Below the pieces are notes generated by a model. The model did not search any database, was not told the DNA's origin, and was given only the letters and a program-made list of their open reading frames with translations. Made by a program: the position numbers and the translations under genes. DNA of 64,000 nt from Ohessyouella blattaphilus. Lineage in GTDB: Bacteria > Bacillota > Clostridia > Lachnospirales > Lachnospiraceae. The stretch's first letter is position 1; each line of letters opens with the position of its first letter. Shown here in pieces: positions 7,829 through 17,063 of the stretch. The stretch spans positions 62,001-126,000 of the forward strand of contig NZ_JAMXOC010000003.1 of assembly GCF_024721265.1 (NCBI RefSeq), in the 5' to 3' direction.

Positions 7829-8710
7829 CTATTCCACATTTTGTATCTGTTCTCTTACTTTTTCAATTTCTGTCTTTAACTCAATGGCGTAATTTGATAT
7901 TTCCAAATCATTGGCCTTAGAAAGGATGGTATTCGCTTCCCGGTTCATCTCCTGAGCGATAAAATCAAGCTTTCTGCCGATTCCTGCCTCTGTGCCCGTA
8001 AGCGTCGCCTTCATATGCTCAATATGACTGCCAAGACGTACCGCCTCTTCATCCGTACAGATCTTCTCCGCAAAAATCACCACCTCTTGGGCAATTCGAT
8101 TCTCGTCAATCTGAACATCTCCTAAAAGTTCTTTTACTTTATCTTCAATCTTTTCTCGGTATGCTGTGACAATCTCCGGTGAACGCTGCTTCACTTCTTC
8201 TAAAGTCACTAGCATCGCATCTAGTTTAATTAGCAAGTCTGCGCGGAGATTCTCACCCTCTAACGCTCTCGTTTCACCAAACTGCTTTAAGGCGCCTTTA
8301 AGAGCCGTCTCTAATCCTTGCCATAGCTCTTCTTCGTCCTCTACCTGCTCTTCCATCGTCAGCACTTCTGGGCAACGGCTTAGGGTTGATACGCGAATAT
8401 CATTTTCTAAGGAGAAGCGGGTTTCCATTTCCTTAAATCTCGTCATGTATTCTTCTGCCAGGCTTTCGTTGTACTTAAGGGAAACCTGTCCCTCTGACAA
8501 ATCTTCATACGTAATAAAAACATCCACCTTGCCCCGAGATACGTTTTTCTTAATCAGGCCTCTAATTGCCGAATCGAAGAAATTAAGCTTTTTGGGCATC
8601 CGGACATTCATATCTAAATAGCGGTGATTGACACTCTTCATTTCTATGGTATATTTCTTATCGCCTTTAGAGTATTCACTTCTACCAAAACCGGTCATAC
8701 TTTTAATCAT
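7829..8710 (-). CDS. yicC: YicC family endoribonuclease-like protein
   Basis: The 293-residue protein begins MIKSMTGFGRSEY, the YicC N-terminal hallmark. It also shows EMKSVNHRYLDMNVRMP and a C-terminal DUF1732 segment (LDFIAQEMNREANTILSKAN). E. coli YicC is described as an RNase affecting small-RNA turnover; the role in this organism is unknown. The ATG at 8710 is chosen over the TTG at 8725 because GAGG lies 8 bases before it. It is the first gene of the operon running to position 2361 and follows a near-consensus promoter. Confidence 0.9.
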   Translation of the reverse strand: MIKSMTGFGRSEYSKGDKKYTIEMKSVNHRYLDMNVRMPKKLNFFDSAIRGLIKKNVSRGKVDVFITYEDLSEGQVSLKYNESLAEEYMTRFKEMETRFSLENDIRVSTLSRCPEVLTMEEQVEDEEELWQGLETALKGALKQFGETRALEGENLRADLLIKLDAMLVTLEEVKQRSPEIVTAYREKIEDKVKELLGDVQIDENRIAQEVVIFAEKICTDEEAVRLGSHIEHMKATLTGTEAGIGRKLDFIAQEMNREANTILSKANDLEISNYAIELKTEIEKVREQIQNVE

Positions 8711-8733
8711 ATTAATACCTCGCAATCTAACTA

Positions 8734-8762
8734 ATTATAGTCGATACCCTACCTTTTTTCAA
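8734..8762 (-). promoter_or_regulatory. Strong promoter of the yicC-gmk-rpoZ-rimO-pgsA-cinA operon
   Basis: Minus strand TTGAAA, 17-bp spacer, TATAAT. One mismatch from SigA consensus, about 25 bases before the yicC start. Confidence 0.85.
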
Positions 8763-8804
8763 GGTATTATGATAAGATAATCAGGTGAAAAAGGAGAATT
8801 AAAA

Positions 8805-10547
8805 ATGGCATTAGATGGAATCGCTGTCGCTGCAATGGTGGCCGAATTAAACGCGGCCTTAGAAGGTGGCAGAATAAATAAAATTGCTCAACCGGAAAAG
8901 GATGAGCTACTAATTAATATCAAAACAAAGACCGGCGCCAATCGCTTACTGATTTCGGCAAGTCCAAGTCTTCCTCTAATCTTTACCGAGGTGGAAAATA
9001 AAAAAAGCCCCATGACGGCCCCAGGCTTTTGTATGCTGCTTAGAAAGCACATCGGTAGCGGTCGCCTTCTTAAGGTGACCCAGCCTGGACTTGAACGGGT
9101 TATCTACTTTCATATCGAGCACTACGATGACTTAGGCGACTTAAAGGAAAAACGCTTGGTAGTTGAGTTGATGGGTAAGCATAGCAATATCATCTTTATC
9201 GATGAGAACGATATGATTCTCGATAGCATTCGCCACGTCTCCGGAAATGTCAGTTCCGTTAGAGAGGTGCTTCCGGGACGGACCTATTTTATCCCTCAGT
9301 TAGGCGGCGTAGTCGATCCGCTAACCATGGATTTCCCTAGTTTTCAGGCTGCCCTAACCCAGAAGGGACTGGACTTAAAGACAGCGCTTTTCAAAAACTT
9401 TATGGGCATTAGCCCGGTGGTCGCCGAAGAACTTTGCTTTTTATCAGGCTTTGACTCCCGGATTAGCATTGGTGACTTAGACGCTGACCAGCTCTTTCAC
9501 GTCTTTAATCAGTTTACGCTCTTTTTAGAGGACGTGAAAAACCATAACTTTAGCCCCCGCATTTATTATGAAGAGGATGCGCCTTTTGATTTTGCTGCTT
9601 TAGAACTTAAGCACCTACAATCGATGACGTTCGTTCCTTATGAGAGTATCTTTACCCTTCTCTTTGATTACTACCAGAAGAAGAATGCGCGGACTAGAAT
9701 TAAACAAAAATCCGTGGATCTTCGCCATGTGATCAATACGAATCTTGAGCGTAACGTGAAGAAGTATAAGCTACAGCTGCGTCAGCTAGAAGATACGAAG
9801 GACCGAGACAAATATAAGCAGTACGGCGAACTGATTAACGCCTACGGGTATGAACTAAAGGAAGGGGATAAATCCTTAACTGCTCTTAATTATTATACCG
9901 GCGAAGAAGTAACCATTAAGCTAGACGAGACCCTAAGCGCTAGCGAAAATGCCCAGAAGTACTTTGCCAAATACAACAAGAAAAAGAGAACCTTTGAAGC
10001 CCTAGAGGCCTTAATTAAAGAAACGAAAAGCGAAGTCGATTATCTGCAGTCCCTAAGCACAGCGCTTGATATCGCCACTGGCGAAGAAGATTTGCTGCAG
10101 CTAAAGGAAGAATTGCAAAACGGCGGCTATATTAAGAAGCGTCAAGGTAAGAAAAAAGAGAAGTACAAGAACGAACCTCTCCACTACCTTTCAAGTGACG
10201 GCTATCACATCTACGTCGGTAAAAACAACTTGCAAAACGATTACCTAACCTTCTCCTTCGCCACTGGCGGTGACTGGTGGTTCCACGCGAAAGAAGCTCC
10301 CGGTAGCCACGTAATTGTGAAGGCAAACGGGGAAGAGATGCCTGATGCCACCTTTGAAGAAGCCGGTCGCTTAGCCGCTTATTACTCTTCTAAGCGGGGA
10401 GCCGATAAGGTGGAAATCGACTACTCACTTAAGAAAAACATCAAGAAACCCGCTGGCGGTAAGCCTGGCTTTGTGATTTACCATACTAACTATTCACTGA
10501 TTATCGACTCCGATATCAGTCAAATCAAACGATTAGAGGACGCCTAG
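8805..10547 (+). CDS. rqcH: RqcH, ribosome quality control NFACT protein
   Basis: A 580-residue NFACT-family protein (older annotations: fibronectin-binding protein). Bacterial RqcH binds stalled 50S subunits and directs addition of alanine tails to the unfinished peptide, marking it for degradation. The N-terminal NFACT-N domain starts MALDGIAVAAMVAEL and shows VELMGKHSNIIFID. A helix-hairpin-helix-like part (about 190-240) and a charged coiled coil (300-390) follow. The C-terminal NFACT-R domain has GDWWFHAKEAPGSHVIVKA. Length and domain order are complete. The ATG at 8805 has AAAGGAG 7 bases before it. Its last three codons lie in a 22-bp palindrome shared with the gene facing it. Confidence 0.93.
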   Translation: MALDGIAVAAMVAELNAALEGGRINKIAQPEKDELLINIKTKTGANRLLISASPSLPLIFTEVENKKSPMTAPGFCMLLRKHIGSGRLLKVTQPGLERVIYFHIEHYDDLGDLKEKRLVVELMGKHSNIIFIDENDMILDSIRHVSGNVSSVREVLPGRTYFIPQLGGVVDPLTMDFPSFQAALTQKGLDLKTALFKNFMGISPVVAEELCFLSGFDSRISIGDLDADQLFHVFNQFTLFLEDVKNHNFSPRIYYEEDAPFDFAALELKHLQSMTFVPYESIFTLLFDYYQKKNARTRIKQKSVDLRHVINTNLERNVKKYKLQLRQLEDTKDRDKYKQYGELINAYGYELKEGDKSLTALNYYTGEEVTIKLDETLSASENAQKYFAKYNKKKRTFEALEALIKETKSEVDYLQSLSTALDIATGEEDLLQLKEELQNGGYIKKRQGKKKEKYKNEPLHYLSSDGYHIYVGKNNLQNDYLTFSFATGGDWWFHAKEAPGSHVIVKANGEEMPDATFEEAGRLAAYYSSKRGADKVEIDYSLKKNIKKPAGGKPGFVIYHTNYSLIIDSDISQIKRLEDA

Positions 10548-10559
10548 GCGTCCTCTTTT
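10535..10559 (+). terminator. Palindrome containing both converging stop codons
   Basis: AGAGGACGCCT is followed at once by its exact reverse complement, so the 22 bases are a perfect palindrome with no spacer, then TTTT. The stop codons of rqcH and the DUF815 gene overlap in its central CTAG. On the plus strand it ends in a short U-run and can act as rqcH terminator; the minus side lacks a U-run. Confidence 0.7.
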
Positions 10560-11818
10560 CCAAGTAAATAATCAATAAATTGTTGGGCGGTCCGACCTGA
10601 CCTGCCACCGTGGTACATCTCCCACTGATTCGCCTTCGCAATTAACTCTTCTGCCGGCATATCGATACCATTTTTTCGACCTAAGCTTAGGACAATCTGC
10701 TCGTAATCCCGGCGCTCTGGTTTTTCAAAATAAATCGTGATGCCAAAGCGATCTACTAAGGAAAGCTTTTCTTGCACCGTATCGCTTCCGTGAAGCTCAT
10801 CACCGTAGGTCTCTTTGTCCTTAAAGGTCTCTTTAATCAAATGGCGACGATTGGAAGTTGCATAGATTAAAATATTCTCTGGCTTTCTCGCTAGCCCCCC
10901 TTCAATTACAGCCTTTAGGTACTTATACTCTATTTCAAAGTCTTCGAAAGATAAGTCATCCATATAGATGATAAACTTATAGTTTCGGTATTTTAGCTGA
11001 TCAATCACGGTATTTAGCTCTTTAAATTGGTGCTTGTAGACCTCTACTATCCGTAGACCCTCATCGTAATACTGGTTAAGAATAGCCTTAATCGATGACG
11101 ACTTACCAGTCCCCGCATCACCAAATAACAGGCAGTTATTCGCTCTCCTACCAGCGACGAACGCCTCGGTATTATCAATTAACTTCTTTTTAGCAAGCTC
11201 ATAACCCACCAAATCATCTAGGTGTACGTGAGCGATTTTGCGTATCGGCAAAATCTCTCCTGGGTTTGTATCGGAAAGACGAAAGGCTTTATGAAGACCG
11301 AATTTGCCTACGCCAAACTGCTTGTAAAAAGCGGTTAGAACCTCTTTAAACTCCAGACCACTCTCTGCAAACGCTAAGTCCCTGGCAAGGAGCTCAATAT
11401 GGCCTCTAATGCGCTTATTAAAAACCGTTCCTTCCTTCGCTGCCTCATAGTTCATTAAATTCCCCAAACCACTCACTTGTGAGACATCCGCCAGCCCCTG
11501 TAAGTCTAGGCTATAAAGCTCTCTAATTAGGCAAAGGTCGTCAAGAGCATACTCATTAAGGCTTCCGTGAATCTCTCCCACCTTCTCCGCACTTAAGGAA
11601 TACCCATTCTCATCGGTAACCAAAAGGAAGGTCAGATAATCCTGCCAAATATTTCCCGAAAAGCCGTAGCAGCTAGCAAACTCTAAGAGCTTGCGGGTAA
11701 CCAAGTGCAGCTCCTCGCGAATCTCCGTTAAATCTTCGTTGTTAAAGGGCTCCATTAGGATTCCCACTAACTCATCATTCTTCACTTTTTCATAAACTAC
11801 TAATTCCCACGTATTCAT
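10544..11818 (-). CDS. DUF815 family AAA-like ATPase
   Basis: A 424-residue protein with Walker A GDAGTGKS at about residues 229-236 and Walker B-like FIIYMDDLSFE near residues 280-290. A later ILIYATSNRRHLIKETF strand resembles sensor 1 of AAA+ ATPases. This matches the DUF815 family, common in Firmicutes and uncharacterised as far as I know. The N-terminal 180 residues are helical with no recognised domain. It lies 11 bases downstream of pheA and should be cotranscribed with it; no functional link is evident. GAGGGTGG precedes the ATG. Its end overlaps the rqcH stop by 4 bases. Confidence 0.85.
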   Translation of the reverse strand: MNTWELVVYEKVKNDELVGILMEPFNNEDLTEIREELHLVTRKLLEFASCYGFSGNIWQDYLTFLLVTDENGYSLSAEKVGEIHGSLNEYALDDLCLIRELYSLDLQGLADVSQVSGLGNLMNYEAAKEGTVFNKRIRGHIELLARDLAFAESGLEFKEVLTAFYKQFGVGKFGLHKAFRLSDTNPGEILPIRKIAHVHLDDLVGYELAKKKLIDNTEAFVAGRRANNCLLFGDAGTGKSSSIKAILNQYYDEGLRIVEVYKHQFKELNTVIDQLKYRNYKFIIYMDDLSFEDFEIEYKYLKAVIEGGLARKPENILIYATSNRRHLIKETFKDKETYGDELHGSDTVQEKLSLVDRFGITIYFEKPERRDYEQIVLSLGRKNGIDMPAEELIAKANQWEMYHGGRSGRTAQQFIDYLLGKEDA

Positions 11819-11829
11819 ATAACCACCCT

Positions 11830-12960
11830 CTAATAATTTCCTAGAATCAATAAATTCTTACTCTCCTCAGCTATGCCTAACAGAGCGTTCTGGACACCGG
11901 CATCCTGAAGATTACCTTCAAAATCCACGTAAAAGCGGTACTCCCAAGTCCGGTCTTTAATCGGTCTGGACTCAATTTTGGTCATATTTAAATCGTTAAA
12001 GATCACGTGAGAAAGAATTCGGTATAGCGATCCCGAAACGTGAGGGAGTTCAAAACAGATGCTAACCTTCTTAGCATCTTTTTTATAGATTTTCTTCCCT
12101 GCCAAGACGATAAAGCGGGTGGAATTATTTTCATTTCGGTTAATGCCCTGATCAATAATCTCTAGCTCGTAAAGAGATGCAGCTTCTTCGGAGCAAATAG
12201 CGGCTTTCGTAATATCTCCCGCGGCTTTTATCTGCTTGGCTGCCACTGCCGTATTGCCAATGGCTAGCTGCTTCCAGTCAGGGTGCTCCTCTAAATACTC
12301 ACTACTCTGAGAAAGCGCTTGGGGATGGGAGTATACTTCTTTAATCGAATTCAGGGTCGCGCCTTTCACACCTACGAGCGCGTGGGAAATTGGCAGGATA
12401 ACTTCGCCCACAATGGTCGCCTCATACTGTACTAATAAGTCGTACACATCACTAACCATTCCCGCCGAAGAATTCTCTATCGGCAAAACTGAGTAGTCCG
12501 CTTCCTGATCAACCACCGCAGCAACGGCCTCCCGAAAAGATCTGACATTCTTAAGCTTCGCATCCTCGCCGAAGTATTTCTTCGTGGCTAGTTGAGAATA
12601 AGAACCGGGAACGCCTTGATAGACAATTTCTTTCGAAGATACTGGCAACTCGGCTACAGGGGTGAATACTGACTTGTTCTCTTTCCCTTCTTCAATTAAA
12701 ATCTGATATTGTATCTTTCTACTTTGGCTCATTAACTGCGCATACAGTTCACCAATTCCTTTTTGGTAAAAACCATCCTCTAAAAGCTCCGTAACCTGGT
12801 CTAGCTTGGCTTGCTCTCTAATAGGATCAAACACCTTTTTGCCAGTCTTTACCTTATCAGCGCCCACTTCTCTCGCAATATCCATTCGCTCTTTATAAAG
12901 GTCGACTATCTGGGCATCAATTACATCTAGGCGTGCTCGTAGTTCTTGTAAATCTTTCAT
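11830..12960 (-). CDS. pheA: Bifunctional chorismate mutase/prephenate dehydratase
   Basis: The 376 residues convert chorismate to prephenate and on to phenylpyruvate in phenylalanine synthesis. The chorismate mutase domain (1-90) begins MKDLQELRARLDVIDAQIVD. The dehydratase domain (about 110-290) starts VYQGVPGSYSQLATKKYFG and has LPIENSSAGMV and the catalytic NSTRF motif. The ACT domain (295-376) carries ESRPIKDRTWEYRFYVD, whose ESRP is the usual phenylalanine-sensing element, so feedback inhibition is likely. It heads an operon with the DUF815 gene and is divergent from the AraC gene. Confidence 0.95.
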   Translation of the reverse strand: MKDLQELRARLDVIDAQIVDLYKERMDIAREVGADKVKTGKKVFDPIREQAKLDQVTELLEDGFYQKGIGELYAQLMSQSRKIQYQILIEEGKENKSVFTPVAELPVSSKEIVYQGVPGSYSQLATKKYFGEDAKLKNVRSFREAVAAVVDQEADYSVLPIENSSAGMVSDVYDLLVQYEATIVGEVILPISHALVGVKGATLNSIKEVYSHPQALSQSSEYLEEHPDWKQLAIGNTAVAAKQIKAAGDITKAAICSEEAASLYELEIIDQGINRNENNSTRFIVLAGKKIYKKDAKKVSICFELPHVSGSLYRILSHVIFNDLNMTKIESRPIKDRTWEYRFYVDFEGNLQDAGVQNALLGIAEESKNLLILGNY

Positions 12961-13005
12961 TTAACTTGCTCCTCATATCCTTTTTAACTTGTCACCAATA
13001 AAGGA

Positions 13006-13014
13006 ATTATATCA
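13006..13014 (-). promoter_or_regulatory. Extended -10 promoter of pheA
   Basis: Minus-strand TGATATAAT (TGn plus TATAAT, the -10 at 13006-13011) lies about 45 bases upstream of the pheA ATG; the -35 is poor, as is usual for extended -10 promoters. Confidence 0.6.
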
Positions 13015-13041
13015 CAAAAAGACCCGACATTAAGGAAAATA

Positions 13042-13050
13042 TGATATAAT
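13042..13050 (+). promoter_or_regulatory. Extended -10 promoter of the AraC regulator
   Basis: Plus-strand TGATATAAT, with the -10 at 13045-13050, lies 28 bases before the AraC start. It is the same 9-base element used by divergent pheA, 30 bp away. Confidence 0.6.
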
Positions 13051-13077
13051 TCATACAATCGAGAAGGGAGGATTCCT

Positions 13078-13953
13078 ATGGAGAATGCATATGTCCTTCA
13101 ATTAAACGAAAGTGAAAATCAGCATCCGGAGTTATATCTTTGTTTTTGCGGATACGGCGAGTGCGCACCTGGGCACAGCTTTGGCCCTGCCGCTCGTAAG
13201 GGCTACGTACTTCACGTTATTTTGGAAGGGGAAGGAAACTTTTACGTCGATAAAAAAACTTATCATTTGCAACAAGGCCAAGGTTTCCTAATCGAACCCG
13301 ATGTGCGGACCTATTATGAAGCTTCAACTGATAACCCCTGGACGTATATCTGGATTGGCTTCGACGGGACTAAATGCCAAGATTACATAAAAAAGCTTGG
13401 TATAAGCATGAGTCATCCCATCTTTAAAACCAGCTACGGACCCGAGCTTAAAAATCTCATTACAGAAATGCTTAGCCACAGTAAAATCGGCGAATACCAT
13501 GATTACTTTTTACAAGGATACTTTTTTCACTTTCTTGGCTACTTGGCAAAGGAACTGACCGTTGAACTACCCTATAAGCCAAACGAAAAACAAACCTTTT
13601 ATATCAAGAAAGCAATCGAATATATCGGCAATAATTATGTTCATGAAATCACCGTTCAGAATGTCGCCGACTTTGTTTGTATCAATCGCAGTTATCTTTG
13701 CACCTTGTTTAAAAACGAATTGGGTATCTCACCGCAGAAGTACCTTTCGGATTTTCGCATTGACCGGGGAAGGGATATGCTAAGTATGTCTGATCTATCC
13801 ATCGAAAGCATTGCCTCATCTTGCGGATATAAAAATCCTTTGGTTTTTTCTAAAGCCTTTAAACAAAAAATCGGCATGTCACCACGGGATTATCGGAAGG
13901 AAATATGGTCTAATAATAAAAAGCAACTTGAGTCTCATAAAGAAAATCATTAA
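13078..13953 (+). CDS. AraC family transcriptional regulator
   Basis: The 291 residues have an N-terminal cupin-like sugar-sensing domain (about 30-110: YVLHVILEGEGNFYVD, then QGQGFLIEPDVRTYYEA). The C-terminal pair of helix-turn-helix motifs (185-285) contains VADFVCINRSYLCTLFKNEL and the AraC signature IASSCGYKNPLVFSKAFKQK. It matches MsmR/RafR-type regulators that activate sugar operons. The convergent neighbour is a GH4 glycosidase with an ABC importer, the probable target. A matching inverted repeat is seen at 18476-18504. The start has GGGAGG 7 bases upstream. Confidence 0.88.
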   Translation: MENAYVLQLNESENQHPELYLCFCGYGECAPGHSFGPAARKGYVLHVILEGEGNFYVDKKTYHLQQGQGFLIEPDVRTYYEASTDNPWTYIWIGFDGTKCQDYIKKLGISMSHPIFKTSYGPELKNLITEMLSHSKIGEYHDYFLQGYFFHFLGYLAKELTVELPYKPNEKQTFYIKKAIEYIGNNYVHEITVQNVADFVCINRSYLCTLFKNELGISPQKYLSDFRIDRGRDMLSMSDLSIESIASSCGYKNPLVFSKAFKQKIGMSPRDYRKEIWSNNKKQLESHKENH

Positions 13954-13980
13954 AAGAGGAAGCCGTTTCGCTTCCTCTTT
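13953..13980. terminator. Bidirectional terminator between AraC and GH4 genes
   Basis: AAAGAGGAAGC, loop CGTTTC, GCTTCCTCTTT. It is flanked by A and T runs and separates two converging genes with 31 bases between their stops, so it can serve both. Confidence 0.8.
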
Positions 13981-13984
13981 CTGA

Positions 13985-15307
13985 TTATTGATAATCTGCC
14001 ATATACTCTCCATGAGCTTCTATCAGCTCATCACACATTTTCTTAATATCCGCAACGCTAAGCTCCGAAGAAGTGTGAGGGTCTAACATAGCTGCTTGAT
14101 AAATATAATTTCGGTCTTTCTTTACAGCCGCTTCAATTGTCAGCAGCTGAACATTGATATTCGTCATATTCATTGCCGCAAGCTGTGTTGGTAGCGCCCC
14201 TACGTAACAGGGATTTATGCCACTGCCATCAACCAAACACGGCACCTCCACGCAAGCATCCTCGACTAAGTTAGTGATAAGACCTGTATTCATAACGTTT
14301 CCACCAATTTTATATGGCTTATTCGTTACAATTGCTTCCATAATATACGAAGCGTACTCAAGAGATCTTTCATGGGTAATCTCGCCATTTTTAAGAATTC
14401 CTGCTTTTTCCTCTTCCCATTCAGCAATCTGCTTTTCACATCGTCTTGGATATTCATCTAGCGGAATGTTAAACTTATCTATTAGTTCTGGATACCGATT
14501 TTTGATAAAGAAATTATTGTATTCTGCATTATGCTCGCTTGACTCTGTGCAATAGTATCCAAAATTATTAATGTATTCAAAACGAACCATATCGTTATGC
14601 TTTTCTTTAGCATTCTTGTTCTTAGCCATTTCCCGAATCATCGGATATAGGTCTTTGCCAGTCTTATCCTTGATTTCAAGGAGCCATGCCATATGGTTGA
14701 TTCCGGCAATATACTCGGTATGTCCTTCTAACTGTTCCTCAATTCCTAGATTTGTAAAGAGCTCCTCGGTACACTTCTGGACGCTGTGACATAAGCCGAC
14801 TGTTCGTACCTTTGTATAGCGCTGCATGTAGCCTGTAAGGATTGACATGGGATTGGTGTAGTTTAAGAACAGAGCATCGGGACACACCTCCTCCATCTCT
14901 CTAGCAATATCTCGCAATACCGGAATCGTTCGCAGTGCCCTCATAATTCCGCCTATTCCCAAAGTATCGGCAATCGTTTGGTTTAGTCCGTATTTTTTTG
15001 GAATTTCAAAATCGATTATCGTGCTCGGTGAATAGCCACCTACTTGAATGGCGTTTACAACGAAATCAGCATTTTCAAGTGCACCTTTACGATTTTCAAC
15101 CCCTAAATACGTCTTTATTTCTGCGCGACTTTCATTAATATTTTTGTTGATAGCTTTTAGTATAATCTCTGAATCTTCCAGTCTATTTTTATCAATATCG
15201 TAGAGTGCGATCTCACACTCTCTTAATGCTGGCGTACACATGCAGTCACCTAACACATTTCTAGCGAATACTGTACTGCCTGCACCGATAAAAGTAATTT
15301 TAATCAT
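13985..15307 (-). CDS. GH4 family alpha-galactosidase, MelA-like
   Basis: A 440-residue NAD- and metal-dependent glycosidase. The Rossmann start MIKITFIGAGSTVFARNVLG binds NAD. The motif LCHSVQ, of which Cys and His bind the metal in GH4, is the form seen in MelA-type alpha-galactosidases; phospho-glycosidases of the family have CN(V/I)P-type motifs there. The sugar arrives by an ABC importer and so is not phosphorylated, which agrees. Alpha-glucuronidase or alpha-glucosidase activity cannot be excluded. The ATG at 15307 follows GGAGGTAAGG; the frame opens 18 bases earlier, inside that ribosome site. Last gene of the CUT1 operon. Confidence 0.8.
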   Translation of the reverse strand: MIKITFIGAGSTVFARNVLGDCMCTPALRECEIALYDIDKNRLEDSEIILKAINKNINESRAEIKTYLGVENRKGALENADFVVNAIQVGGYSPSTIIDFEIPKKYGLNQTIADTLGIGGIMRALRTIPVLRDIAREMEEVCPDALFLNYTNPMSILTGYMQRYTKVRTVGLCHSVQKCTEELFTNLGIEEQLEGHTEYIAGINHMAWLLEIKDKTGKDLYPMIREMAKNKNAKEKHNDMVRFEYINNFGYYCTESSEHNAEYNNFFIKNRYPELIDKFNIPLDEYPRRCEKQIAEWEEEKAGILKNGEITHERSLEYASYIMEAIVTNKPYKIGGNVMNTGLITNLVEDACVEVPCLVDGSGINPCYVGALPTQLAAMNMTNINVQLLTIEAAVKKDRNYIYQAAMLDPHTSSELSVADIKKMCDELIEAHGEYMADYQ

Positions 15308-15332
15308 TGTGTTCCTTACCTCCAATTAGTGT

Positions 15333-16163
15333 TTATAGTTTTCCACCTGACGTTGCAATACCTTCAATAAATTGTCGTTGAAAAACCAAGTAAATCACAA
15401 CAATTAGAACACAAGAGATTGCTGCTGACGCCATTAATTGCGGATAGTTAGCTTGAAACTGTCCTTGCAGCTTAGCCAAAGCACTTGATAGCGGCATAGA
15501 TGATTGTTCTGTGTTCGCAACCAAGGGCCACATCAAATCTTTATAGGCAAAAATCGCCGTAAAGATACATAGGGCAACCATATTTGAACGTGCCAGTGGC
15601 ATCATAATATGCAAAAACGTCTGTCCTATATTACATCCGTCTAGTCTCGCTGCCTCTTCTAAATCTTTAGGCAGACTCTTAAAAGATTGTCGTAGTAGGA
15701 ATGTTCCAAAAGCAGACACTAGTCCAGGAAAAATCAGGGAAAAGGTCGTGTTTAACAATCCCAGCTTATTCACAATAAGGTATTGCGGGATAATAAAAAT
15801 CTGCGGTGGAACCATCATTTGAAACAACACCAAGGAAAAGGCGAAGTTTTTCCCTTTGAAATTTAACCTACCGAAGGCATATCCTGCCATTGTCGCCGTC
15901 ACTACTGCACAGATCACCCTACCGATAATCATCAAAATGGTATTTATGTACAATTTTACGAAATCCATCTTCGACCAGGCATCCACAAACGCCTCTGTCC
16001 GCCACTTTTTCGGAAATACTACAAAAGGATTTAAACTTGTCGCTTCCGTTGGGCTTTTAAACGCGGTAAGTATCATCCAGGCGAAAGGAATAATCATTAT
16101 CAGTGCACCGATACCCATAATTATGTAGATCAGTATATTTGTCCTTTTATTCGAATCCTTCAT
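15333..16163 (-). CDS. CUT1 ABC sugar importer permease, MalG type
   Basis: The 276-residue inner-membrane protein has about six hydrophobic segments. The ATPase-contact EAA loop reads EEAARLDGCNIGQTFLHIMM near residues 180-200. This is the MalG/UgpE/MsmG-type half of a heterodimeric sugar channel. ATG at 16163 is preferred to GTG at 16172 because AAGGTGAG precedes it at proper spacing. Gene order binding protein, MalF-type, MalG-type, glycosidase is typical of oligosaccharide uptake operons. The specific sugar is unknown; a galactoside is likely from the GH4 enzyme. Confidence 0.9.
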   Translation of the reverse strand: MKDSNKRTNILIYIIMGIGALIMIIPFAWMILTAFKSPTEATSLNPFVVFPKKWRTEAFVDAWSKMDFVKLYINTILMIIGRVICAVVTATMAGYAFGRLNFKGKNFAFSLVLFQMMVPPQIFIIPQYLIVNKLGLLNTTFSLIFPGLVSAFGTFLLRQSFKSLPKDLEEAARLDGCNIGQTFLHIMMPLARSNMVALCIFTAIFAYKDLMWPLVANTEQSSMPLSSALAKLQGQFQANYPQLMASAAISCVLIVVIYLVFQRQFIEGIATSGGKL

Positions 16164-16178
16164 TTTTCTCACCTTTTT

Positions 16179-17063
16179 CTAATCATAGTTTATATGCTTT
16201 TCAATCTTCATCTGCACAAAGGTAATCACCAGTATAACCGCCAGTAATAGAATAACTATCGCGGAACCATACCCTTTATTATTCTGCATAAAAGAATATT
16301 TATAGAAGAGATACGAAAGAGTCTGGGTCTTTGGTAGCGCCGTGTTGGTATTGTCCATCATCATAAAAACTAGATCGAAAATCTGAAATGCGGCAATAAT
16401 TCTCGTAATGCACACGAAAAACATCGTTGGTGAAATAAGAGGCACGGTAATTTGAAAAAATTGTCTTACTGAGCTTGCACCGTCAATTCTAGCTGCCTCG
16501 TAATAATCTGCTGGGATTTCTTGTAGCCCTGCCAAAAATAAAATCATATTGTAGCCAATCACTGACCAGATACCCACTACTGCAATCGAGACAATGGCGA
16601 TTTTGGGATCGGAAATCCAGTTAACCGGGCCAAGCCCGAGTTTGCTCAACAGGAAATTGAGCAAACCGAACTTTGAGTTATACATCCATCTCCACACCAT
16701 GGCAACTGCTGCTGGTGCCATAACCATCGGAAGAAAAAATATCGTCCTAAAGATCGTACGTCCCTTCATTTTACGATTTAATAGTACCGCTGCAAGCAGG
16801 CCGATAATTACGGAAAAAGGTACTTCGATAACCGCGTATTTAATAGTGTTAATTAGCGATTGCCAGACTGCCTCATCGTGTATTAGACGAATATAATTGT
16901 CTAACCCGACGAAGACGTTCCCTTTTCCAAAATCACCTGTTTTGAAAAAGCTTTGGTAGATAGTCTGAAAAATAGGGATAATATTAAGCACCATAAGCCC
17001 AATCATCGTTGGCAATATGAACAGCCAGCCCCATATAAATTCATTCCGATTTGCTTTCTTCAT
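16179..17063 (-). CDS. CUT1 ABC sugar importer permease, MalF type
   Basis: The 294 residues begin with a cytosolic tail and a membrane helix (FIWGWLFILPTMIGLMVLNI) and hold about six hydrophobic segments. The EAA loop reads YYEAARIDGASSVRQFFQIT near residues 192-211. This is the MalF/UgpA/MsmF-type half of the channel. It starts within a few bases of the binding-protein stop, with AGGAAG upstream. No ABC ATPase gene lies in this operon, so the importer presumably borrows a shared MsmK/MalK-type ATPase encoded elsewhere. Confidence 0.9.
   Translation of the reverse strand: MKKANRNEFIWGWLFILPTMIGLMVLNIIPIFQTIYQSFFKTGDFGKGNVFVGLDNYIRLIHDEAVWQSLINTIKYAVIEVPFSVIIGLLAAVLLNRKMKGRTIFRTIFFLPMVMAPAAVAMVWRWMYNSKFGLLNFLLSKLGLGPVNWISDPKIAIVSIAVVGIWSVIGYNMILFLAGLQEIPADYYEAARIDGASSVRQFFQITVPLISPTMFFVCITRIIAAFQIFDLVFMMMDNTNTALPKTQTLSYLFYKYSFMQNNKGYGSAIVILLLAVILVITFVQMKIEKHINYD

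Noticed and set aside
13985-15307. 6-phospho-alpha- or beta-glucosidase function for the GH4 enzyme
   Set aside because: The metal motif is CHSVQ, not the CNxP type of phospho-glycosidases, and uptake is by ABC importer rather than a phosphotransferase system.
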